Notes: generated from the letters alone by a model not told the origin. DNA of 64,000 nt from Cohnella lupini (GCF_003386205.1 NZ_QRDY01000004.1:186001-250000); one strand, 5' to 3'; counted from the first letter of the stretch, positions 36,300-45,760 are shown. Numbers and translations are program-made.

Positions 36300-37601
36300 T
36301 TAATTTTTGATCAGGTCGTTATGACGCTTTGCCATGCTTGCAAGGGTCGCATCGATATCCTGCTTGTTCAGGAAATATTTCTCGTACTCTTCTTTGCGGG
36401 CATCGAGCACCTGCTGGGGAACGCTCAGCTGGAACGATTCGAATTGGCCGAACACGACCTTGTTCATGGAATCGACGTCGTATTTGTCCTCTACGCCCTT
36501 AAGCAACAGATCCATCGCTTGTTTGTTGTCCACGCTCTTCGAGGACGGGATGCGTCCGCCGCTCGCCATCGGCAGCATGCCTCCGTCGGCGTACCATTGC
36601 GCGAATTTCCATGCCGCTTCTTGGTTTTTGGACTTCGCGTTCACGGACAATACGTCGCCTAAGCCTCCGGAATACTTGTAGTCCTTCTGATCCGCGGTTA
36701 CCTGAGGGATCGTCGCGAAAGCGATCTGGAAGTCGTGCGGGAATTCCGTCAGGTTGTTCGCGTTGCGGAAAATGAATTCTCCGGCGCTTAGCATGGCCGC
36801 TTCGCCCTTCAGGAACATCGTGTCGACCGGCATCTTGCTCGTCAGCTGCTCGCCGTATTCCGGCGTCGATTTGTCCACGAACATCATGTCGTGCAGCATC
36901 GTGAATTGCTGCTTCCACAGGTCGTTATCGAAATTGGACGTTCCGTCGGCTTTCGTCACGCCGAGTCCAGCGATCGTTCCGTCGATCGTGGCCGTGAAGC
37001 TGGCCTCGTGCTGGAGCAGGCCGTATACGTTGTCTTTTTTCAGCTTGGCCGCGTATTCCTTCAGGTCGGACCAAGTCCAGTCCAGCGCCGGAACGGGCAA
37101 GCCCGCCTCGTCGAGCATCTTCTTGTTCAGCCAAATGAACGCCATGTTCTTCTTGGTCGGCAATCCGTAGTACTTGTCGTTGATTTTCCACTGCGCGGCA
37201 TCCGGTCCCATCTGGGCATCGATGTCGTAACCCGTGGAGGCCAAGTCTAGCGCCACTCCGGCATCCACGCGCTTTTGCAAGCGGGTCAGCGTGTAGTTGA
37301 TATAGAGGTCGGCATCCTGTCCCGTCATCAGCGCCGTATCCAGCTTCAGGTTGCCGGCGTCGTCGTTAACGTATCGAATATATTCCACTTCGATATCCGG
37401 GTTCGCCTCGTTCCATGCGTCCACGACGGCTTGCGGACCGGCTTCAACCGGAACGGCGCCCCACAGCTTCAGCTTAACGGCTTTGCCTGCCGAAGCTTGC
37501 GGATCGTTGCCTTGAGCATCTTTATTGTCCCCGCATCCGGCTAACAGCACGGTCGCGATAACGAAGCTAAGCGCGGTCGTGAACCACTTCTTCTTATTCA
37601 T
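36300..37601 (-). CDS. Extracellular solute-binding lipoprotein of the CUT1 transporter
   Basis: 433 residues from the ATG at 37601, which has AGGGGG upstream. A lipoprotein signal peptide ends in the lipobox LLAGC near residue 22. The mature part is a two-lobe sugar-binding fold (bacterial extracellular solute-binding family 1) with the usual INYTLTRLQKRVDAG and GLPTKKNMAFIWLNKKML segments. It captures an oligosaccharide outside the cell and hands it to the two permeases downstream. The upstream sensor and regulator genes point to induction by the same sugar. Confidence 0.93.
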   Translation of the reverse strand: MNKKKWFTTALSFVIATVLLAGCGDNKDAQGNDPQASAGKAVKLKLWGAVPVEAGPQAVVDAWNEANPDIEVEYIRYVNDDAGNLKLDTALMTGQDADLYINYTLTRLQKRVDAGVALDLASTGYDIDAQMGPDAAQWKINDKYYGLPTKKNMAFIWLNKKMLDEAGLPVPALDWTWSDLKEYAAKLKKDNVYGLLQHEASFTATIDGTIAGLGVTKADGTSNFDNDLWKQQFTMLHDMMFVDKSTPEYGEQLTSKMPVDTMFLKGEAAMLSAGEFIFRNANNLTEFPHDFQIAFATIPQVTADQKDYKYSGGLGDVLSVNAKSKNQEAAWKFAQWYADGGMLPMASGGRIPSSKSVDNKQAMDLLLKGVEDKYDVDSMNKVVFGQFESFQLSVPQQVLDARKEEYEKYFLNKQDIDATLASMAKRHNDLIKN

Positions 37602-37720
37602 TCGTTTTATCCCCCTCAGAATAATGTTGTTCTCTACGTCTTTCACTTTAGCATCGGGAGCGCTGTCGGGGGATGAACGGCGTTTGGACATTCATAGAAC
37701 GGATTTTTGATCTTGAACCG

Positions 37721-38491
37721 TCATTTCTCTGCCTGTTTCCGATATTCGTTCGGGGTCATCTCGCACCACCGCTTAAAAACCTTAATGAAATAGTTGTCGT
37801 TCTCGAAACCGACCTGATGCCCGATATCGCCGATCGTACGGTCGGTTTCGGCCAGCAGCATCTTGGCTGCGCGGATTCTCCGGTTCTGGATATAATGAGT
37901 AAGCGTTGAGCCCGTCTTCTTCTTGAAAAGATCGCTCACGTAGCTGGCATCCATGCGGATGAACTCCGCCAGCCCCTTCAACGTGATTTCTTGCGCATAA
38001 TGCTCTTCTATGTACCCGATAATCCGATTCATCTCGGGGTGATCCGTCGGTTCCGCGCGGCTTTCGTCCGGAAACCATTTGTCTACCTTTCTCAGCTTCT
38101 CCCTTTGCTCCAGCTCGCGCGCTACTTTATCCATCGTTTCTCTCAAACCTTGCAGATCGAGAGAGAGCTTAAGCAAGTAACCCGTCGCCCCGTGTTCGAG
38201 AGCCTGACGGGCATATTCGAACTCGCTCATGGCCGTCAGCATGACGAAGCGGCAGTCGAAGCCTTCTTCCCGGGCCGCTTTCAACAGCTTCACCCCGTCC
38301 ATGACGGGCATATCGATATCGGAGATGACGACGTCCGGCCGGAGCTCGCGGATCATCGCCAGCGCTTCCCGTCCGTCGCCCGCTTCGCCGACGATCTCGA
38401 ACGGAATAGCCGCTTTCAGGAACAGCTTCCTCATGCTTGCCCTGGCCGGTTGTTCATCCTCGACGATCAAAGCGCGCCATAGGGTTGCCAT
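37721..38491 (-). CDS. YesN-type response regulator (REC + AraC HTH)
   Basis: 257 residues from the ATG at 38491; AAAGGAGG is 9 nt upstream, whereas an earlier ATG touches it. Residues 1-120 form a receiver domain with the phospho-acceptor Asp58 (ISDIDMPVMDG) and the acidic pair in IVEDEQPAR. The last 100 residues are an AraC-type double helix-turn-helix (YVSDLFKKKTGSTLTHYIQNRRI, then GDIGHQVGFENDNYFIKVFKR). The start lies inside the end of the kinase gene. It is expected to activate the transporter operon 120 nt downstream. Confidence 0.95.
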   Translation of the reverse strand: MATLWRALIVEDEQPARASMRKLFLKAAIPFEIVGEAGDGREALAMIRELRPDVVISDIDMPVMDGVKLLKAAREEGFDCRFVMLTAMSEFEYARQALEHGATGYLLKLSLDLQGLRETMDKVARELEQREKLRKVDKWFPDESRAEPTDHPEMNRIIGYIEEHYAQEITLKGLAEFIRMDASYVSDLFKKKTGSTLTHYIQNRRIRAAKMLLAETDRTIGDIGHQVGFENDNYFIKVFKRWCEMTPNEYRKQAEK

Positions 38492-40277
38492 CGATATCAT
38501 CCTCCTTTCGATAGGGCTTGGATAAGAGCAGGGGCAAATGCATCGATACCCGCGTCCCGTCGTCCGTCGACTCCAACGTCAGCCCCGTGCTTTGATTTTT
38601 GAAAATGAGTTCCAGGCTCTCTTTAATATTTTGAATGCCGATGCTTTTGCGCTTGCGGGTAATCTTCTTCTCCTTGGCTCTCTCCACGCCGATGCCGTTA
38701 TCGGTCACATCCAGGTACAGCAAGGAATTCCGGCTTGAGGCGGCGATTTCTATTCTCCCGTCCTTGAGCGATTGCCCGAATCCATGCAGCAAGGAATTTT
38801 CGACGAGCGGCTGCAAGCAGAACTTCGGAATAAGCGCGTATTGCAGTTCCTCGTTCACGTCGTAATGAATCTGTATTCCATGGCCGAACCTAGCCTTCTG
38901 AATATTCATATAGGAATCTATTAATACGATCTCGTCCTTGAGCAGAATGAGGTCGACCTCCGTATTGAGAGTCGTCTCTAATATTTTACCCAACGAAACG
39001 CAAATCTCGTAAATCTCGTCCTCGTCCTTGTCGAGCGCGATGCTCTTGATCGTATTCAACGTGTTTAGCAGAAAGTGGGGATTCATCTGCGCCAGCAGCA
39101 CTTGGAACCGCACGAACTGCTTCTGCCTTTCCTCGAGTTGGAGGCGCTCCAGCAAAAGGTTGATATCGTCGATCATGGAGTTAAAGCTGCGAGTGAGGGC
39201 AAGGATTTCTCCTCGTCCTTGTTCGGGGAGCTTCACCTTTAAATTCGCTTTGACCGAGCTCTCCATCTTCCTCTGGAAAAGCTTAAGCGGAACGGTAATC
39301 GTCGACGAGATAAAATAGGTCAGCAGCACGAATAGCAGCAAAATAGCTCCGAAACCGACGAAGAAACGTTGCTTCTGCTTATGTACTTCCATGAACAGGA
39401 GAGATAGCGGCACCTTTTTCACCAGATAGCCGTCGAGCTCGTCGACGCGGCTGAACGTGTAAAGCGTGCGATCCCTGCCGTCGACGATGGAGGAGGACGG
39501 CTCCTCCGCGGTCGAACCCATTAAGCCGGCGACGATGGTCTCGTCGACCGTCTCTCCCGGCGCCGATTCGAACATCGTTCTGCCCGAAGAGTCCAGCAGG
39601 AAATAAGTTCCTTCGTCCTGGCGCCCCTTCGTCGCGCGGTCGAACCACTCCTCGTAATCGATGCTGAACCGGGCATAGGCAAACGGCTTAAGCGCATCGT
39701 CGCGCAACAGCTCGTACAAGCTCAGCATCTTGTTGCTGACCGTCCGTTCCCGGATGACGACGTTATCGTCGTTCGGATTCCACTTGTACCGCTCCCCGCC
39801 TTTGCTTTGCAGGGCTTGTACCCAAGCTTCGTTCTTGAGCTCGTCGTATATGAGAGCGCTCTTGGGGATGTAGGAGGTGTATACGTTTCCATGAAAATCG
39901 AGAAGCGTATAATACACCGTCGCGCCGGTCAGGAAAAAGCTGTTCTCGATGCTCGCGAATTTGTTCTCGACCTTTTTCTTCCGCTCGATCGGGTCGAATT
40001 GCTCCGGCTTCGTCATTGTCGATAGCAAGGTCGAATCCTGCTCGAGGAGCAATCCCGTCTTCATGACGAGGCTCATTAGATCCACGAAGCCGTCCTTGAT
40101 GCCTTCGAGCTGCTCGATGTTTTTGGCGGACGCGTTATCTTGAAGCACCCGCTCCGTCTCCTTGAAGTTGTAGACGACGAGCAAGGCGATCGGAGCCAGC
40201 AAGAACAGCAGGAACGCAAGCAGAATCCGGTTCTTGAACGTCTCGGGCGTAATCCTTCGGAACAACCGCTTCCACAT
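38454..40277 (-). CDS. YesM-type sensor histidine kinase
   Basis: 607 residues. Two membrane helices (about residues 19-39 and 285-310) enclose an extracellular sensor domain of about 245 residues, probably Cache-like. A HAMP segment follows. The kinase belongs to the His_kinase (LytS/YesM) type, with the phospho-acceptor His in QMNPHFLLNTLNTI, then the ATP-binding motifs VENSLLHGFG and DNGIGV. It overlaps the response regulator gene, forming a pair that senses an extracellular sugar or its binding protein and controls the adjacent CUT1 operon (inference from gene order). Confidence 0.93.
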   Translation of the reverse strand: MWKRLFRRITPETFKNRILLAFLLFLLAPIALLVVYNFKETERVLQDNASAKNIEQLEGIKDGFVDLMSLVMKTGLLLEQDSTLLSTMTKPEQFDPIERKKKVENKFASIENSFFLTGATVYYTLLDFHGNVYTSYIPKSALIYDELKNEAWVQALQSKGGERYKWNPNDDNVVIRERTVSNKMLSLYELLRDDALKPFAYARFSIDYEEWFDRATKGRQDEGTYFLLDSSGRTMFESAPGETVDETIVAGLMGSTAEEPSSSIVDGRDRTLYTFSRVDELDGYLVKKVPLSLLFMEVHKQKQRFFVGFGAILLLFVLLTYFISSTITVPLKLFQRKMESSVKANLKVKLPEQGRGEILALTRSFNSMIDDINLLLERLQLEERQKQFVRFQVLLAQMNPHFLLNTLNTIKSIALDKDEDEIYEICVSLGKILETTLNTEVDLILLKDEIVLIDSYMNIQKARFGHGIQIHYDVNEELQYALIPKFCLQPLVENSLLHGFGQSLKDGRIEIAASSRNSLLYLDVTDNGIGVERAKEKKITRKRKSIGIQNIKESLELIFKNQSTGLTLESTDDGTRVSMHLPLLLSKPYRKEDDIDGNPMARFDRRG

Positions 40278-40363
40278 CCGTCCCTGCCACCTTCCGGTAA
40301 TTTCTATCTTTGTTCGTTATCTTAATTCATATGGGAGTTCTCAACAAGCGGAGAATGACGCAG

Positions 40364-40397
40364 GAAAAACAGCCCTGATCCGAATGCGACCGGGCTG
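40364..40397 (-). terminator. Intrinsic terminator after the GH29 gene
   Basis: Minus strand stem CAGCCC/GGGCTG (40392-40397 with 40370-40375) with extra pairs inside, followed by five T (40365-40369). It separates the fucosidase gene from the kinase gene downstream. Confidence 0.8.
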
Positions 40398-40424
40398 CTT
40401 CGATTTTGATTGTAAGACGCGGCC

Positions 40425-41696
40425 TCAGATATCCCCGCCCGCATAGTGGAACGTCAGCTCCCGGATGCGGGGCTCGCCGTCGCTCTCCAGGATTTCGAGA
40501 ACGACTCCGGTGACGTTAACCGCAGGAATCCGGACGATTGCCTTATGGCCGATATTGTAGCCCTCGTGGACGAGAATCTTGCGGTGGGTTTTCCCCGTAA
40601 TGATCGAAATGGCGTACCGACGAACGCTCTCGCCTTCGTACAGATCCTCCTGGATGACGACGTGGTCGAGCAAATGCGCTTCTTTCGGAGAATACTGCCA
40701 TTTCATATCTTCGGCTGTGCAGTCGGCAATCGTCGCGATCGGATTCGAGAACCTTCTGCGAATTTCCCTGCCGAAGCGTTCGAGGTTGTCCGAATCCTTG
40801 GGGGGGAATACCCCGTCGCGATTCGGTCCGATATTCAGCAGCAAGTTCGTTCCGCGCCCGACGGAAAGGTAGTAAAGTCCCATCAATTCGTCCGGGCTCT
40901 TGACGAGATGCTCGTCCGAATCGGTATAGAACCAGCTAGCGTCATTGGTGCGCATTTGTACGTCGCATTCCGCCGGCAGCCACAATAATCCGCCGCTCAA
41001 CGATTCCTTCATGCCGGCCAACAGCGAATATTCCGCGGAATCGACCGTATTCCAGCACGGAAGAGTCGCGATACCGTCTTCGTTGCCGACCCAGCGGAAA
41101 TCGGGGTCTCCCATATTAAAGATCAAGATTCCCGGTTGAAGCCGACGGATTTCCCCGATAATCCGGTCCCAGTCGTAGGAATGATTTTCGGAGCCGCAGC
41201 CGTCGAACCACAGAACGTCGATATCCCCGTAATCGGTCAACAGCTCGGTGATCTGATTAACGAAATAGTCGTCGTAAGCCTGGGCATCTTGCGTATAGAA
41301 GTCGGCCGAACCATCGTAAGGCGAGTAGTATAACCCGGGCTTCACGCCGTACTTACGGCATGCGTCGACGTATTCCCGCACGACGTCTCCTTTGCCGTCC
41401 TTCCACGGAGAAGCTTCAACCGAGAATCGACTGTACTTGGACGGCCAATTGGAGAACCCGTCGTGATGCTTGGCCGTCAGCACCGCATAATTCATTCCCG
41501 CTTCCTTGGCCGTCCGGATCCACTGCTCGCAATCCAACTTCGTCGGGTTGAACGCGGACGGCGTCATCGGACGTTCATCGAAATCCTTATAACCTTCGTA
41601 GAAAGTCCTTAAGCCGAAATGCAGGAACAATCCGAACTCCCATTCTTGAAAGGCGAGCTGTTTCGCCGTAGGCACTACTTTCATATTCGCAGGCAT
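40425..41696 (-). CDS. GH29 alpha-L-fucosidase
   Basis: 423 residues without a signal peptide, so cytosolic. The GH29 pattern is clear: WEFGLFLHFGLRTF near the N-terminus, AKHHDGFSNWPSKYSRFSV, a catalytic nucleophile Asp in DIDVLWFDGCGSE, and RGTNLLLNIGPNRDGVFP near residue 280. GH29 enzymes release terminal alpha-L-fucose with retention. It would act on imported fucosylated oligosaccharides, fitting the next-door CUT1 transporter and oxidoreductase. GGAGG lies 7 nt before the ATG. Upstream of it is the 725-nt repeat gap 41697-42421. Confidence 0.93.
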   Translation of the reverse strand: MPANMKVVPTAKQLAFQEWEFGLFLHFGLRTFYEGYKDFDERPMTPSAFNPTKLDCEQWIRTAKEAGMNYAVLTAKHHDGFSNWPSKYSRFSVEASPWKDGKGDVVREYVDACRKYGVKPGLYYSPYDGSADFYTQDAQAYDDYFVNQITELLTDYGDIDVLWFDGCGSENHSYDWDRIIGEIRRLQPGILIFNMGDPDFRWVGNEDGIATLPCWNTVDSAEYSLLAGMKESLSGGLLWLPAECDVQMRTNDASWFYTDSDEHLVKSPDELMGLYYLSVGRGTNLLLNIGPNRDGVFPPKDSDNLERFGREIRRRFSNPIATIADCTAEDMKWQYSPKEAHLLDHVVIQEDLYEGESVRRYAISIITGKTHRKILVHEGYNIGHKAIVRIPAVNVTGVVLEILESDGEPRIRELTFHYAGGDI

Positions 41697-41790
41697 GATT
41701 TGACCTCCATCGAATAATCGCGTTTCAAAGTAGCTACATTCGACATTTTCGGCCGCATTCCTTTAATCGGGATGGGCTAGTGCTTTCTGC

Positions 41791-42266
41791 GGAATAGCCG
41801 TTTCTGGCGCGGGTATTTGGTTGGTTGGAGGCACGATCGGCGGAATAGCCGTTTCTGGCGCGGTTATTTGGTTGGTCGGAGGCACAATCGGCGGAATAGC
41901 CGTTTCTGGCGCGGTTATTTGATTGGTCGGAGGCATAATCGCTGGAATAGCCTTTTCTGGCGCGGTTATTTGGTTGGCCGGAGGCATAATCGGCGGAATA
42001 GTCTTTTCTGGCGCGGGTATTTGGTTGGTCGGAGGCACAATCGGCGGAATAGCCGTTTCTGGCGCGGGTATTTGATTGGTCGGAGGCACATTCGGCGAAA
42101 TAGCAGCTTATGGCGCGGGTATTTGGTTGGTCGGAGGCATAATCGGCGAAATAGCAGCTTATGGCGCGGGTATTTGGTTGGTCGGAGGCATAACCGGCGA
42201 AATAGTCGTTTCTGACGCGGGTATTTGGTTGGTCGGAGGCATAATCGCTGGAATAGCCGCTTCGTC
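41791..42266. repeat. Intergenic tandem repeat array D (nine full 51-bp units)
   Basis: Units start at 41791, 41842, 41893, 41944, 41995, 42046, 42097, 42148 and 42199, with a partial one at 42250; every step is exactly 51 bp. The core is GGAATAGCC, an 11-nt loop with TTTCTGGCGC, then GGGTATTTGGTTGG and a spacer with TCGGAGGCATAATCGGC. AATAGCC and GGGTATT can pair over seven positions with one mismatch. It fills most of the gap 41697-42421. Reading frames of 17-residue repeats stay open but lack a ribosome site, and some units carry stops, so I do not call a gene. Confidence 0.95.
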
Positions 42267-42421
42267 TTTAAGTAACCTGGCGCTCGTCGGCCGATATTCG
42301 AAAAGGTGCGCTAAATCCGTTTCTGTACCGTGATCGGGTGTGGATTCGGGTGCGACGAATTCAAGAAGGGCTGTCTCGCAAGCCGATTCGACCCGCGAGA
42401 CAGCCAAACCACCTCTTACAT

Positions 42422-43978
42422 TTACGATTCCCCTTCGAGAAGCACAAGGAGCGATAAAGCCCCTTCGTGCTCGGGCTCCCTAGCTAATACCTTTCGCGCA
42501 TATCCCGTTTCGTCGCTTCCGACTTCATAGGAACATATGGCCATCGTGTAGAGGATATCGACGTTGATCTCGGACGTTTGCCCGACCGCGTACCGCTCCA
42601 AGAACAGCAACGCATCCGCGTACCACTCCATTTGGTACAATATCCTTCCGCATTCCAAAGCCAATTCGTATCTGTCTTCCATAGCGTAATGGGTATCCCA
42701 AACGAGGTTAATCCCGCTGCGAATATCCAACATCTCGGCCTCGGTGCCGTTTCCGAATAGCTCCGACATGCGATTGCCGGCTTGAAGGAACCACTCCGCA
42801 TCGTAGCCGCCCAACCGCCAAATGGACAAGATTTGCCGCAGATCCATCGTCGGCAGCTGTCCGTCGAACCATTGCTTCAGATTGAAAAAATCATCCGGTC
42901 CGAATCGCTCCACGAACCGACGGTACGCCATACGCGTATGGGCATAACTTGCCGGATCAGGAAGCATAAGAATGCTGCCCACGTTTAAGTTGTTATGATG
43001 ATGCGAGGCAAAGGAGGCAATCGCGCCTTTCCTCTCGAAGAAGACGATCATGGCATGGTAATTCGCGTTCAAAGAAAAGCTTCCGTGATGAATGATTTTC
43101 GGCGGCTCGGCGAATTCCCAATTTTCCAATCGATGATCGCCTTTATCGGCCGTTAGCAGCACGAATCCTTCCCGCGACAACCGTCCGAGACGCTCTAAGC
43201 AATCGATCCCCTTCTCGGGAAAGAGAACATGGGAATCCTCCAGTTGCCGTTGATAGAGCTCCATTACATCGCGATAAGGATACGATTCGCTTTCGAGTTC
43301 CGTTGCCCGGCGATAGTGATAGTCCAACGTCACGGTCCCCAACGTTTCGGAAACGCTTAGGCCGGCGCCCGTTCCTTCCGGAAATTGCAGATCGACCAAA
43401 CACTCGTAAAGCTTGTTATCTTCCACGTAAACCAGCTCCTGGGGGAGACTATCGAATACGTAATTGGCGATAACGAGCACCGGCTGACCTAATTCGCCCG
43501 TTCTTACGATGTCACCGGATTGCGTCAATCGCAGCTCCGAATCCTTAACGGCGTCGAACACGCCGAAATCCAGCACACCCTGCTCCACGTATGGCCGCAA
43601 GCTGGAATTCCGTTGCCAATATTCGATATTGCTAACCGCTAGGTCCGTCATGACGTAACGAAACGGAGGCAGCGACAATCCCGAGAACTCCATAAGCTCG
43701 CGCAATTCCTTCACGATCTGAAATGCCAGTCTGCCAGATCCCGCCCCAAGCTCGACGATCGTTACCGGCTCTGCCTTGAATCCGGCCCGTGCCCTATCCT
43801 GAAGCATACCGAAGACGATTTCCGCATAGGCGACGGCCATAATCGGGTTGCTTGTAATGTATTGAGGAACCTCTCCGCTCTGCCATGCTTTTATGCCTTG
43901 CTCTTCGTAGTAAGTCCGTTGAAGCTCCCACAGAGGAGATTCGCCGAATTTGTAAAGCGTCTGTTCCGATTGCGCCAT
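42422..43978 (-). CDS. SAM-dependent methyltransferase (MidA/NDUFAF7-like) with TPR-like tail
   Basis: 518 residues. The SAM-binding loop is VTIVELGAGSGRLAFQIV (about residues 75-92). It is preceded by YITSNPIMAVAYAEIV and followed by YVMTDLAVSN and VIANYVFDSLP, which fits the MidA/NDUFAF7-like class of protein or small-molecule methyltransferases. The last 130 or so residues are helical with a repeated pattern (YELALECGRILYQMEWYADALLFLERY), suggesting tetratricopeptide-like repeats for partner binding. Ribosome site weak. It stands alone between repeat array D and a hairpin at 44142-44184. Substrate unknown. Confidence 0.75.
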   Translation of the reverse strand: MAQSEQTLYKFGESPLWELQRTYYEEQGIKAWQSGEVPQYITSNPIMAVAYAEIVFGMLQDRARAGFKAEPVTIVELGAGSGRLAFQIVKELRELMEFSGLSLPPFRYVMTDLAVSNIEYWQRNSSLRPYVEQGVLDFGVFDAVKDSELRLTQSGDIVRTGELGQPVLVIANYVFDSLPQELVYVEDNKLYECLVDLQFPEGTGAGLSVSETLGTVTLDYHYRRATELESESYPYRDVMELYQRQLEDSHVLFPEKGIDCLERLGRLSREGFVLLTADKGDHRLENWEFAEPPKIIHHGSFSLNANYHAMIVFFERKGAIASFASHHHNNLNVGSILMLPDPASYAHTRMAYRRFVERFGPDDFFNLKQWFDGQLPTMDLRQILSIWRLGGYDAEWFLQAGNRMSELFGNGTEAEMLDIRSGINLVWDTHYAMEDRYELALECGRILYQMEWYADALLFLERYAVGQTSEINVDILYTMAICSYEVGSDETGYARKVLAREPEHEGALSLLVLLEGES

Positions 43979-44141
43979 CTAAGTAAGCCTACTTTGCATG
44001 AAGGATGATAACCCTTGATTAAGCTCAAGCTTTCTCGCAAGGATTAATAACTCTAATGTTATCATTTATCGCGATTAAATACCTGACAGGGAGAACGGTA
44101 AATTCACATCGGAAAGCTATATTAGACTGTACTAAAATGAA

Positions 44142-44184
44142 ACAGCGGTGGACTAGGACTTTAATAGTCTTAGACAACCGCTGT
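44142..44184 (-). terminator. Long hairpin terminator after the DinB-like gene
   Basis: Arms ACAGCGGT/ACCGCTGT (44142-44149 with 44177-44184) plus an inner paired stretch GACTAGGACT/AGTCTTAG. It has T-rich flanks on both strands and probably works in both directions. The rest of 43979-44206 holds nothing else I recognise. Confidence 0.7.
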
Positions 44185-44206
44185 TTTAAGTGCGCTAACA
44201 TTTTTC

Positions 44207-44686
44207 TTAACTATCGAACAATCCCCTACGAATCAAGTTCGCGGTAATCGGCTGTTTTCCGATTTCTCGCGACCATACGGACATCTGGCCGATGTGGTGG
44301 ATCTCGTGGGCGAGAACATGTCGCATAATCTCCCCGTATTTAAAGCTCTCCGCTTGTTCCGTTGCGTTTTCTTCCTCTAAAAGAAGATTTTCCATGCTGC
44401 TATTCCAAGCGTAGATAAACGGAGCGATTTCCTCATGGCAACGCGCGGAATATTCTCTTAGCTTCTGCACGCTGGCATAGTCCTCGAAAGGAGGCTCTTG
44501 CGGCTCCGGCTTTCCTTGCAATCCGCTTATCCAACTGTACTCGACATCGATGATGTGAAACAGCGTATAGAGAATGCTGCCCGGACCTCCCGTGCGTCTC
44601 TCCAGCAACTCCTTCTCTGTCGCGGATTCGCACCAATCGAACCAATCTTGGCGTACTTGCCAATTATATTCGAATAGTTTCAACAT
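44207..44686 (-). CDS. DinB-superfamily metal-dependent protein
   Basis: 159 residues, a four-helix bundle of the DinB/YfiT type. The three metal-binding histidines are visible: one in LFHIIDVEYSW (about residue 47), and two in HVLAHEIHHIGQMSVW near residue 130. The family includes thiol transferases that use bacillithiol, and damage-induced proteins of unknown role. AGGAGG lies 9 nt before the ATG. It is 49 nt after the deacetylase gene on the same strand and could be the last gene of that transcript. Confidence 0.9.
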   Translation of the reverse strand: MLKLFEYNWQVRQDWFDWCESATEKELLERRTGGPGSILYTLFHIIDVEYSWISGLQGKPEPQEPPFEDYASVQKLREYSARCHEEIAPFIYAWNSSMENLLLEEENATEQAESFKYGEIMRHVLAHEIHHIGQMSVWSREIGKQPITANLIRRGLFDS

Positions 44687-44735
44687 GGGATACAGCCTCC
44701 TGCCTCGTTCTTTTCCCGATTAATGAATAGACTTG

Positions 44736-45695
44736 TTATTCCTTCAGGAAAAATTGAACCGTCCGGTCGCTGCTTCCCGGCAAGCCTTCGTGTCCGAAAT
44801 CCGGATAGACGGCGAGTTGCTTCGGAGCGGTAATCTTGTTATAGGCCGCGAATTGGGTGGAAGGAGGACAGATCGTATCCATGAGGCCGACGAACATCAA
44901 GACTTCGCCGCGAATACGGTTAGCTAAATATTGCAAATCGATATACCCGAGCTTCTCGAAAATCTCGTCCTCGCGCTCGTGCAGCGGGTCGAAATGACGG
45001 AAATAATTACGAAGCTCCTGATAAGCGTCCTTGGCCAAATCCATCTCCCACACTCGCTTATAATCGCAAAGAAACGGGAAAACCGGCGCAAGCTTCTTCA
45101 CTCTAGGCTCGAGAGCGGCGCATGCGATCGTAAGCGCGCCCCCTTGAGAGCCGCCCAGCGCATAGACGCGTTCCGGGTCGACCTCCGGCAAGCCGAGAGC
45201 AATTCCCGCCAATTGCGCGGTATCAAGGTAAATATGACGGAAAAGCAGATTATCGGGATGATCGTCCAGCCCTCGGATAATATGTCCGTTGAGCGTTGTC
45301 CCTTTCACTCCTCCGACGTCCTCGGATTTACCACCTTGTCCGCGAGCATCCATGGAAAGCACGGAAAAACCTAATGAAACGTAAGCGAGCTTATCCGTCC
45401 AATCTCCTGCGTTGCTCGAATAGCCGTGGAATTGAACGACGGCCGGATGAGGGCCAGGCACGTTCTTGGGACGCAAATATTTCGCATGAATGCGAGCTCC
45501 GCGAACGCCGGTGAAATAAAGGTCGAAGCATTCGGCTTGGGGAGTCTGGAACGCGCTCGGCACGAGCTCGACTTGAGCGTCCACCGCGCGCAATTCGGCG
45601 ATCGCCCGATCCCAGTATGCATCGAAATCGGCTGGGCGCGGATTAATCCCTTGATACTCTTTCAATTTCTCTAACGGCATATCGACTAAAGGCAT
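44736..45695 (-). CDS. Acetyl xylan esterase/cephalosporin-C deacetylase-type esterase (CE7-like)
   Basis: 319 residues from the ATG at 45695, which restores the family N-terminus MPLVDMPLEKLKEYQG (compare Cah of B. subtilis). It is an alpha/beta hydrolase with the nucleophile serine in LGGSQGGALT, an acidic residue in VGLMDTICPPSTQ and the His in DFGHEGLPG. An RGQGG motif in SMDARGQGGKSED is typical of CE7. It has no signal peptide, so it would deacetylate imported acetylated oligosaccharides. Its own promoter is at 45786-45814, followed by a cre-like site. Confidence 0.92.
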   Translation of the reverse strand: MPLVDMPLEKLKEYQGINPRPADFDAYWDRAIAELRAVDAQVELVPSAFQTPQAECFDLYFTGVRGARIHAKYLRPKNVPGPHPAVVQFHGYSSNAGDWTDKLAYVSLGFSVLSMDARGQGGKSEDVGGVKGTTLNGHIIRGLDDHPDNLLFRHIYLDTAQLAGIALGLPEVDPERVYALGGSQGGALTIACAALEPRVKKLAPVFPFLCDYKRVWEMDLAKDAYQELRNYFRHFDPLHEREDEIFEKLGYIDLQYLANRIRGEVLMFVGLMDTICPPSTQFAAYNKITAPKQLAVYPDFGHEGLPGSSDRTVQFFLKE

Positions 45696-45760
45696 TTCAT
45701 AACATTCCTTTCGATTCAAGATGATTAAGGCACGATAAGAAACTTGAAGCATGACGCAAA

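Noticed and set aside
41697-41760. cre site upstream of the GH29 gene (ATCGCGTTTC)
   Set aside because: Aligned to the CcpA consensus it misses several fixed positions in every register.
41763-42407. Long frames made of 17-residue repeats in array D
   Set aside because: They exist on both strands because the unit is 51 bp, have no ribosome binding site, and some units carry stops.
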